Source: Mariprofundaceae bacterium (GTDB taxonomy: Bacteria; Pseudomonadota; Zetaproteobacteria; Mariprofundales; Mariprofundaceae). Taken from it: a stretch of 51,891 nt of DNA. Made by a program: the position numbers and the translations under genes. The DNA lies in NCBI GenBank assembly GCA_030950585.1, contig JAUZRG010000157.1, forward strand, positions 1-51,891, in the 5' to 3' direction. The number at the start of each line of letters is the position of its first letter. The first letter of the stretch is position 1. Shown piece by piece: positions 8,267 to 15,776 of the stretch. Below the pieces are notes generated by a model. The model was not told the origin of the DNA. It was given only the letters and a program-made list of their open reading frames with translations, and made no database searches.

Positions 8267-9316
8267 ATGTCTTCATTTGACATTGACTTAGAAAGTAAGC
8301 TTCATGAATTGCAACAAGCAGCCTTAGAAGCTTTCTCAACAGCGGCAAATCTTGCCGCACTGGATACATTGCGCGTACAGTTTTTAGGTAAAAGAGGTCA
8401 ACTGACTGCATTACTGAAAGGTGTGGGGCAATTATCGGCAGAGCAACGACCATTATTTGGTAAGAAAGTGAATACCGTGAAAGCGGTATTAGCAACTTGT
8501 TTGGAACAAACACAAGTATTGCTGCATCAAAAAGAAGAAGAAGCTGCGATTCAAGCTCAACGTGTGGATGTGACTTTAGAAGGTCGTAGCCAATACGTAG
8601 GGCAAATGCACCCATTGCAAATAGGCTTGGATGAAATTAGTGGTATTTTTGCGTCAATGGGTTTTGAAATAGCTCATGGCCCTGAAATTGAAGATGAGTT
8701 TCATAATTTTGATGCTTTAAACATTCCACCTGAGCACCCTGCAAGGGCGATGCATGATACTTTTTTTGTCAAAAGTGATGAAAAAAGGGTTTTGCGTACA
8801 CACACCTCGCCAGTGCAAATTCGCAGTATGTTGGCGGGCGAACCACCTTTAGCCATTGTGGCTCCGGGTCGTGTTTACCGTTGTGATTATGATGTCACCC
8901 ATTCCCCGATGTTTCATCAAGTTGAAGTCTTTTTGGTCGATAAAGATGTGAATATGGCACAACTCAAAGGTGTGTTAAGTCAATTTTTATCGATTTTCTT
9001 TGGCAAAAAAGTGCCATTACGCATGCGTCCTAGTTACTTTCCTTTCACTGAACCTTCTGCGGAAGTTGATATTGGTTGTGTTTTTTGTGATGGCAAAGGT
9101 TGTCGTGTCTGCAAAGATACAGGTTGGTTGGAAGTTTTGGGTTCAGGCATGATCCATCCCAATGTTTTACGTTCTGCTGATATTGACCCTGAGGTTTATA
9201 GTGGTTTTGCCTTTGGTTTGGGTGTTGAGCGCATGGTGATGCTAAAATATGGCATTCCAGACCTACGCTTGTTTTTTGAAAATGATGTTCGCTTTTTGCA
9301 GGAGGTGGGTCGATGA
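8267..9316 (+). CDS. pheS: phenylalanyl-tRNA synthetase alpha subunit
   Basis: PheS is the catalytic subunit of the (alpha-beta)2 enzyme that charges tRNA-Phe. The 349-residue protein has an N-terminal coiled coil, then the class II core: motif 1 region near HPLQIGLDEISGIFASMGF, the THTSPVQIRSM stretch, motif 2 in RVYRCDYDVTHSPMFHQVE, and motif 3 GFAFGLGVERMVMLKYGIPD at the end. The G-rich sequence GGGGTGG at 8253-8259 acts as ribosome-binding site and can be masked by the upstream terminator arm. The stop overlaps the pheT start by four bases. Confidence 0.97.
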   Translation: MSSFDIDLESKLHELQQAALEAFSTAANLAALDTLRVQFLGKRGQLTALLKGVGQLSAEQRPLFGKKVNTVKAVLATCLEQTQVLLHQKEEEAAIQAQRVDVTLEGRSQYVGQMHPLQIGLDEISGIFASMGFEIAHGPEIEDEFHNFDALNIPPEHPARAMHDTFFVKSDEKRVLRTHTSPVQIRSMLAGEPPLAIVAPGRVYRCDYDVTHSPMFHQVEVFLVDKDVNMAQLKGVLSQFLSIFFGKKVPLRMRPSYFPFTEPSAEVDIGCVFCDGKGCRVCKDTGWLEVLGSGMIHPNVLRSADIDPEVYSGFAFGLGVERMVMLKYGIPDLRLFFENDVRFLQEVGR

Positions 9317-11661
9317 AACTCCCTTTATCATGGTTATTAGAACACGTGGCTTTGACATGCTCTATTGATGCCATTGCTAAAGCTTTGACGGATTTAGGTA
9401 TTGAAGTTGAAGGTATTGATTACCCTGCTGCTTCGATTGAAGGTGTGCTTGTTGGCCAAATTCAATCCATGCAACCGCATCCCAATGCGGATCGATTGCG
9501 TTTATTGCAAGTTGATGTGGCTGGTGATCAGCCTTTAGCCATCGTTTGTGGTGCTTCCAATATGGTGGAAGGTGATAAAATTGCCTTGGCCACGGTAGGT
9601 ACTTATCTTCCTGGTGATTTTAAGATTAAACGTGGCAAAATCCGTGGTGAAGTTAGCCTTGGTATGTGTTGCTCAGAAGTCGAACTCGGCTTAGCTGATG
9701 AGGCAGAAGGGATTCTTATTCTTGATTCCAGTACTGAGGTGGGAAGCGATGTTTCAGCCTATTTGGGTTTGGAAACAGCTATTTTAGATTTATCTATTAC
9801 GCCAAACCGTGGCGATTGCATGAGTGTGTATGGTTTAGCGCGTGAATTGGGTGCTTATTTTGACGTTCCTCTCACCTTAAAATCACTTGAAAAAACGGTA
9901 TTTGATGCAGATGTTGCCACGCCTGTGGTTCATATTGAAGATCAAGATGATTGTCCTTTGTATATGGCACAGCAAATTGAAGGTGTTGTGCTGACTGATT
10001 CACCGCAATGGCTAGCGCAGCGTTTACAAGCTTGTGGTATGCGTACTGTGAACGGTGTTGTGGACGTGATGAACTATGTGATGTTGGAAATCGGCCAACC
10101 GATGCATGCCTTTGATCGTGCTATGGTGAAAGGTGATCTTTACGTCCGTCGTGCCAATGCCGAAAGTATGAAAGGTTTGGATGAGCGTGAACTTAGCCTA
10201 AATGCTGAACACTTAGTGGTGGCTGATGATCAAGAAGTGATTGCAGTGGCTGGTGTGATGGGCTCGCTTAGTTCGGGTGTGACGGCTCAAACCACGTCTT
10301 TAATTTTAGAGTCAGCTGTTTTTCAAGCTGCCCGCGTCAGTACGGTAGCACGTCAATATGGCTCTGTGACAGAAGCTTCGATGCGTTTTGAGCGTGGTGT
10401 GGATAGGGCGCAAACTGCGGTGGCATTGCAACGGGCAACATCTTTAATCACGACATTGTTTGGTGGTCGTGTGAGTGCCGTTGAGCAGTGTGGTGATGGT
10501 GAGTGGACTAAGCATAAAATTCAATTTCCGATTTCTGCTATTGCCAAACGTCTAGGCATTGATGTGCCTGAATCGACAGATCTTGTGTTGCAAGGCATGG
10601 GTTTTTCTATTGAGCGTGACGAAAGCACGATTCGTGTTTCTGTGCCTGCACATCGTCATGATGTTCGTCTTGTGGAAGATGTGATTGAAGAGTATGCACG
10701 TATTTATGGTTATGATCATATTCCAACGGTTTTACCTGCCATCGCCATGAATGTGGCAGCGCCTGCACCCAAACGTTTATTGGATCATGTGGTGGCACAA
10801 GGTTTTACCCAAGTCATTAACTATGCTTTTATTTCTGAAAAGCAGCAGCGTTTGTTTAGTAGCTCACCTGAAAAAGATGTGAGATTGCTTAATCCGATTA
10901 GTGCTGAAATGTCTGTGATGCGTCATAGTTTATTTCCAAGTTTATTGGCCAATGCACAGTACAATTTGAACCGCCAACAAAGCCGTGTGTGTTTGGTTGA
11001 AGAGGGTCGGAGTTACTTCTCTGAAGAGAAGGGTTTTCAAGAAGTAAATCAGCTGTCTTTATTATGGGCTGGTGAAGCTGGATCTGACCGCTGGTATCAA
11101 GATGCGAAATCAGTGGATTTTTTTGATGTTAAAGGCGTGGTCGAGACCGTTTTAAAACAAATGGGACAGTTACCACGTTGGCAAGCATGTGATGATATTC
11201 AAGGTTTACAAGCAGGGCAAACAGCCGTTTGGCAACAAGGCAAACGTCGTGTTGCCGTGCTGGCAAAGGTGAGCCGAGGTATTGCCAAGTCGTATGATTT
11301 AGATGGTGATGTGTTTGTGGCTGAAATTAATTTAGATATGTTATCTCAATCTAAAAAACCTGCCTTTAAAGCATTGGCACAACACCCAAGCGTGACCAGA
11401 GATCTGGTATTTTTATTTTCAAATGCATGCGTTGTGGATGATATTTTAGCAGTTGCACGTAAAGCTTCAGGCAAAGCATTGCAAGATGTGCGAATTTTTG
11501 ACCGTTATGATGGCCAAGGTGTGGCTGAAGGCTTTGTGAGTTTGGGTATTCGTCTGACTTTGCAGGCAAATGATCGCACACTACAGCAAGCAGAAGTCGA
11601 TGATATTGCCAAAAAAGTGGTGACAATGATGGCTAAGAAATTCTCTGCTCAGCAACGTTAA
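9313..11661 (+). CDS. pheT: phenylalanyl-tRNA synthetase beta subunit
   Basis: PheT provides editing and tRNA-binding functions. The 782-residue length matches bacterial PheT. Domains in order: the EMAP-like tRNA-binding domain (about 40-150, with PHPNADRLRLLQVDV), the B3/B4 editing domain (about 210-380, with VNGVVDVMNYVMLE), the B5 domain (about 400-475), the catalytic-like core, and the C-terminal ferredoxin-fold anticodon-binding domain (about 690-780, HPSVTRDLVFLF). The ATGA overlap with pheS shows coupling. The ihfA gene that often follows is absent; rnhB comes next. Confidence 0.97.
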   Translation: MKLPLSWLLEHVALTCSIDAIAKALTDLGIEVEGIDYPAASIEGVLVGQIQSMQPHPNADRLRLLQVDVAGDQPLAIVCGASNMVEGDKIALATVGTYLPGDFKIKRGKIRGEVSLGMCCSEVELGLADEAEGILILDSSTEVGSDVSAYLGLETAILDLSITPNRGDCMSVYGLARELGAYFDVPLTLKSLEKTVFDADVATPVVHIEDQDDCPLYMAQQIEGVVLTDSPQWLAQRLQACGMRTVNGVVDVMNYVMLEIGQPMHAFDRAMVKGDLYVRRANAESMKGLDERELSLNAEHLVVADDQEVIAVAGVMGSLSSGVTAQTTSLILESAVFQAARVSTVARQYGSVTEASMRFERGVDRAQTAVALQRATSLITTLFGGRVSAVEQCGDGEWTKHKIQFPISAIAKRLGIDVPESTDLVLQGMGFSIERDESTIRVSVPAHRHDVRLVEDVIEEYARIYGYDHIPTVLPAIAMNVAAPAPKRLLDHVVAQGFTQVINYAFISEKQQRLFSSSPEKDVRLLNPISAEMSVMRHSLFPSLLANAQYNLNRQQSRVCLVEEGRSYFSEEKGFQEVNQLSLLWAGEAGSDRWYQDAKSVDFFDVKGVVETVLKQMGQLPRWQACDDIQGLQAGQTAVWQQGKRRVAVLAKVSRGIAKSYDLDGDVFVAEINLDMLSQSKKPAFKALAQHPSVTRDLVFLFSNACVVDDILAVARKASGKALQDVRIFDRYDGQGVAEGFVSLGIRLTLQANDRTLQQAEVDDIAKKVVTMMAKKFSAQQR

Positions 11662-11685
11662 GTATATTTAGGAAGGTCTAAAAGC

Positions 11686-12252
11686 ATGTTGGTCTGTGGT
11701 GTAGATGAAGTCGGTCGTGGGCCTTTAGCTGGCCCCGTGGTATGTGCTGCGGTGGTTCTAGCAGAGGATGACCCGATGTTGGGGCAATATCGAGATTCTA
11801 AGAAAGTCTCTGAAAAGAAACGATTGCGCATGTATCATCACCTACGCCAGCACGCCAAAGCGTACAAAATTGCATCTGCAAGCGTGCAAGAAATTGATCA
11901 ACTTAATATTTTAGAAGCCACAATGTTGGCGATGCGTCGTGCTGTGTTGGCCTTAAACTTACCACTGGATGAGGTGTTGATTGATGGCAATCGTTGTCCA
12001 TCGCTACCTTATGCGAGCCGTAGTATCATTGGTGGTGATGACTTGGAGCAATCCATTGCAGCGGCATCCATTATCGCAAAAGTTGTGCGTGATCGTTATA
12101 TGCACTACTTGGATTCGCTTTACCCTCAGTATGCTTTTGCACGCCATAAAGGCTATGGTACTGTGCAACATTTGGCCGCGCTTAAACAATGGGGTTCATG
12201 TCCCGTTCACCGTCAATCCTTTAAACCTGTGCGTCGTTATACTTTAAAATGA
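11686..12252 (+). CDS. rnhB: ribonuclease HII
   Basis: RNase HII removes misincorporated ribonucleotides and RNA-DNA junctions from DNA. The 188-residue protein carries the family's catalytic acidic residues in GVDEVGRGPLAGPVV at residues 5-19, the EVLIDGNRCP strand with the third acidic residue, and ASIIAKVVRDRYM. It is 24 bases downstream of pheT with GGAAGG as ribosome-binding site, so it is likely co-transcribed. No terminator is obvious before the kinase gene at 12349. Confidence 0.95.
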   Translation: MLVCGVDEVGRGPLAGPVVCAAVVLAEDDPMLGQYRDSKKVSEKKRLRMYHHLRQHAKAYKIASASVQEIDQLNILEATMLAMRRAVLALNLPLDEVLIDGNRCPSLPYASRSIIGGDDLEQSIAAASIIAKVVRDRYMHYLDSLYPQYAFARHKGYGTVQHLAALKQWGSCPVHRQSFKPVRRYTLK

Positions 12253-12348
12253 TCTTTTAAAATGTTGAGACTTCATTCTTTATCTTTGATGTATGGATAT
12301 GTTTTTTAAACATAGTAATTTACAGACTCGAATGAGTTGGTTTAGCTT

Positions 12349-14850
12349 ATGGATTATGGAGCATGCATGCGTTCAGAAACAAACATGACCGATCATCAGC
12401 ATACAAAGCTGGGCTTGAAGGCATTGATTATCGTTTCTCTTATTGGATTAACGTTATCGATTGTTGCCTTTTGGGGAACATGGCAATGGGAAGATAAGCA
12501 GCATCGTAAAGATTTTGATTATCGAGCCAAAGCTTATTCTATCGCGATTACTGCGTCTTTTGATAATGTGTGGAGGCATATCGAGCGATTAAATCACTTT
12601 GTTTATAATGAACTTGTTCTTAAAGATAATAATGGTTTGTCGATACGTGAGTGGAAAGAAATGGCTGATTTTCACATTCAAGAAAACAGTGCCATTCATG
12701 ACATTGCCTTTATTCAGTGGACGGATCACAAGCTTGAAGTTGCGCTTGCCAATGATTCCGATCAGGCCTTATTATATGTGGGGATGGATGTGCTATCTTT
12801 TTCAACGCTAGTCAAAAGTATCCTTCATGCAGATAATGAATCTTCTTTTTTATTTAAAAATCAAGGTGAAATTGATCTAGTTTTTATGGTTTCAGTGGTT
12901 AAGAATAGAGAAGGTGCGTTCCTTGGTGCTGTTGTGGTGAGTTGGGATGTTAGCACGCATATCGAAGCTGTGTTGGCACACTTTAGTCCCAGTGGCCAAG
13001 ATATTGATTTGTTTGATCATGCAGAGAATCCACCATTATTATTGTATCATCACAGGTCACGGATGCAGCAACAAAATATGTCTTTAGACATAAAACGCTA
13101 TGCTTCTTTGAGTAAGCCTATTCTTTTCATGGGCAGACACTGGTCATTGGTACTGACAGCTTCCCCTATGTTTTTTCAAGAACACGAGATTCTGTTTGCT
13201 TGGATCGTCTTGGTTTTAGGTTTGTTGTTGACCTTTGTCTTAAGTTTGTTTTTTTGGAGCATGAAACGTCGTCATTTTTTAGTCGAGCAAGAAGTGGTAC
13301 AGCGCACCCAAGAACTGCATCGTGCTCAAAAGCGTTATCGCCGTTTATCGGCTACCATTCCTGATGCTGTGGCTGTGCATCGTTACGGTAAATGGATTTA
13401 TGTGAATCCAGCAGCGGTGACGTTATTGGGTGTTAATTGCAAAGAAGATTTACTCGATCGCTCTGTCTTGGATGTGGTGCAAGAGGATGACCATGAACGT
13501 GCTATTAGTCGTATTTTGGCTGAAAATCAGGATGGTATGAACTTTCCCTTACATGAAGAGCACTGGTTACGTGTTGATGGTTTAGATATTTTTGTGGAGT
13601 TGCAAGCTATTTCTGTGGATTGGGATGATGAAATTGCGATGCTGATTGTGGCCAGAGATATTAGCGCACGCAAAGAAAGTGAAGCAGAAAGAAAGCAAAT
13701 GAAAGCGCAAGTAGAACATGTGCAGCGTTTGGAATCGCTGGGTGTATTGGCGGGTGGTATCGCACATGATTTTAATAATATCTTAGGCGCAATCATGGGC
13801 AATATTTCTATTGCTCAAATGGAAATAGAAGACAATGAATTGGTATTAGAATTACTGGATCATACCGAAGTTGCAGCCCAACGTGCCGCAGATTTATGCA
13901 ATCAAATGTTGGCGTATTCAGGGAAAGGTAAGTTTGTGATAAAAACACTCCATTTATCAGAACTGATTCGTGATATGTTGGAACTCATTAAGGTTTCAAC
14001 AGGTAAGCATGTGCATATTAATTTAGACCTTGCCGAAACATTACCCAGTATTGATGTGGATGTCGCACAAATGCAGCAAGTTATTATGAATTTAATGATT
14101 AATGCATCGGAAGCCATAGACGAGCGTGGTGGCTCGATTTATGTGCAGACATCCAGCTGTTATGCAAGTCGAGATATGCTGGCAAAAAGTTATTTAGATG
14201 AAGATTTAAAAGAAGGGTATTATGTCATACTGGTCATAAAAGATACGGGATCTGGCATGAGTGAAGAGACAAAAAAGAAAATATTTGATCCTTTTTTTAC
14301 CACAAAATTTACTGGTCGCGGCTTAGGAATGAGTGCGATATTAGGTATTATTCGTGGTCATCATGCAGCGATTTATATTGACTCAGAACAAGGTGTAGGA
14401 ACCCAGTTTAAGCTTTTTTTTCCCAGTGTGGCTGGCGAAGAGTGTAGCAATGATAGTGAATCCGACATGGCCACCGAAGCATGGGTGGGACAAGGTTTGG
14501 TCATGCTTGTTGATGATGAGTCTATACTGCGTCAAGTCGGAAAACAATTACTAGAACGCATGGGCTTTAAGGTCTTGCTAGCCGAAGATGGTGGGCATGC
14601 ACTAAAGGTTTTTGAAGAGTACCAAGATGAGATCTCACTCATTATTATGGATGTGATGATGCCTGGCATGAAAGGTACGGACTGTATCAAAAAAATTCGT
14701 CATATGAATGGTCATGTTCAAGTTATTATGTCATCTGGTTATAGTGAGCAAGGAGTTGTAAATGAGCTTGATCCGAGGATGTTATTTTTGCAAAAACCTT
14801 ATAATTACAATGATTTACAACAAGCTGTTCGGAAGAGTATTCAGTTATAA
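12349..14850 (+). CDS. hybrid sensor histidine kinase (CHASE-PAS-HisKA-HATPase-receiver)
   Basis: The 833-residue membrane kinase has a transmembrane helix at about 24-45, an extracytoplasmic CHASE-like sensor (about 60-270), a second helix at about 280-304, a coiled linker, a PAS domain (about 330-445), a HisKA box ESLGVLAGGIAHDFNN with the phospho-accepting His near 471, the ATPase lid region DPFFTTKFTGRGLGM near 645, and a C-terminal receiver (VDDES, phospho-accepting Asp in IMDVMMPG near 767). Signal unknown. ATG 12349 has close alternatives at 12367 and 12385. The kinase core and receiver closely resemble those of the gene at 15777. It overlaps the cupredoxin gene by 89 bases. Confidence 0.9.
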   Translation: MDYGACMRSETNMTDHQHTKLGLKALIIVSLIGLTLSIVAFWGTWQWEDKQHRKDFDYRAKAYSIAITASFDNVWRHIERLNHFVYNELVLKDNNGLSIREWKEMADFHIQENSAIHDIAFIQWTDHKLEVALANDSDQALLYVGMDVLSFSTLVKSILHADNESSFLFKNQGEIDLVFMVSVVKNREGAFLGAVVVSWDVSTHIEAVLAHFSPSGQDIDLFDHAENPPLLLYHHRSRMQQQNMSLDIKRYASLSKPILFMGRHWSLVLTASPMFFQEHEILFAWIVLVLGLLLTFVLSLFFWSMKRRHFLVEQEVVQRTQELHRAQKRYRRLSATIPDAVAVHRYGKWIYVNPAAVTLLGVNCKEDLLDRSVLDVVQEDDHERAISRILAENQDGMNFPLHEEHWLRVDGLDIFVELQAISVDWDDEIAMLIVARDISARKESEAERKQMKAQVEHVQRLESLGVLAGGIAHDFNNILGAIMGNISIAQMEIEDNELVLELLDHTEVAAQRAADLCNQMLAYSGKGKFVIKTLHLSELIRDMLELIKVSTGKHVHINLDLAETLPSIDVDVAQMQQVIMNLMINASEAIDERGGSIYVQTSSCYASRDMLAKSYLDEDLKEGYYVILVIKDTGSGMSEETKKKIFDPFFTTKFTGRGLGMSAILGIIRGHHAAIYIDSEQGVGTQFKLFFPSVAGEECSNDSESDMATEAWVGQGLVMLVDDESILRQVGKQLLERMGFKVLLAEDGGHALKVFEEYQDEISLIIMDVMMPGMKGTDCIKKIRHMNGHVQVIMSSGYSEQGVVNELDPRMLFLQKPYNYNDLQQAVRKSIQL

Positions 14851-15403
14851 TATCGCCCTCATATGTTTTGTTTTTTCTTGCTCAACACTGCAAGCCGCAG
14901 ATATTCAGCTTTCCATACAACACACGATGCCAAATACGATTTTTGTTTTGCAGGCACGACAAAAAATAGTTGTGGATGATTTTAAATCTAAAACTTCCAC
15001 CTTGCATCAAAAAGGAAAGGTCTTTTTACCTAAGTTACTTGTGATATATCAAGGGGATACGTTGGATTTAACCAATGATGATGTGGTTTATCATAATGTT
15101 TTTTCGATGTCTGAAGCTAAACGATTTGACCTAGGTTTATACCCGCACGGAGATCACCGTGAAGTACGTTTTGATAAGCTCGGGCTGGTGCGAATTTTTT
15201 GCGCGATCCACCCCGATATGTTTGCCCAAGTGCTGGTTGTGCATACGCCTTGGCATGCTGTCTTAAAAGAAGGTGAGCAAGTGGTGTGGAAGGATGTTCC
15301 AAAAGGTGATTATGATCTTTCTATGTGGGATACGAAAGAAAAAACATTTAAGGTGTTAAAAGGTCTGTCTATCTTAGAAAAAAACATGAGAGTGTCTTTG
15401 TGA
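14762..15403 (+). CDS. periplasmic cupredoxin (plastocyanin/azurin-like)
   Basis: The product is up to 213 residues, with a hydrophobic export signal ending near LQAADIQL. The C-terminal half has the type-1 copper pattern: VVYHN supplies the first His, FCAIHPDM supplies Cys, His and Met in the usual CxxHxxM-type loop. It is probably a small periplasmic electron carrier of the methylamine-utilisation-protein-like family. AAGGAG at 14750-14755 supports the ATG at 14762, inside the kinase gene; ATG 14810 would give a more ordinary signal peptide. It is coupled to a truncated di-haem peroxidase gene, the sort of enzyme such cupredoxins feed. Confidence 0.75.
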   Translation: MSLIRGCYFCKNLIITMIYNKLFGRVFSYNIALICFVFSCSTLQAADIQLSIQHTMPNTIFVLQARQKIVVDDFKSKTSTLHQKGKVFLPKLLVIYQGDTLDLTNDDVVYHNVFSMSEAKRFDLGLYPHGDHREVRFDKLGLVRIFCAIHPDMFAQVLVVHTPWHAVLKEGEQVVWKDVPKGDYDLSMWDTKEKTFKVLKGLSILEKNMRVSL

Positions 15404-15738
15404 TGAGGTGCTTTATTCTTTTTCTTTGTTTGTGGAGCACACCAGTTCATGCCAATGATATGTCTGGGGTTGATCCCTTGGCTCTCATGGCTGAGTTAAC
15501 ATCCTCAACTCAAGACCGTCCTGCCTTGATTGAATTGGGAAAGAAGCTGTTCTTTGATCCAATCCTTAGTGCCAATAATGAAATCAGTTGTGCGACTTGC
15601 CATGATCCATTGCAGGGCTGGGCGGATGGCATGGCTTTGGGTATTGGCGTGACAGGACAACGCTTGAAGAGGCATACGCCCTCTTTCTTTAATATCGCAT
15701 ATCAGACGCGCTGGTTCTGGGATGGTCTTTTTGTTTAA
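15403..15738 (+). pseudogene. truncated di-haem cytochrome c peroxidase / MauG-like, N-terminal part
   Basis: The 111-residue frame has a signal peptide (ending PVHAND) and the N-terminal haem domain of the CcpA/MauG family: [10 protein letters not shown], haem site CATCH, and [19 protein letters not shown]. Family members are about 300-400 residues with a second haem domain. Here the frame stops three codons after the WDG motif, and no other frame downstream continues it. The start ATG overlaps the cupredoxin stop (TGATG). It could still yield a monohaem protein, but loss of the C-terminal domain suggests decay. The next kinase gene starts 38 bases later. Confidence 0.8.
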
Positions 15739-15776
15739 GATCATTACTTCCATTTCTTTAGCACACGTTTGTTAAT

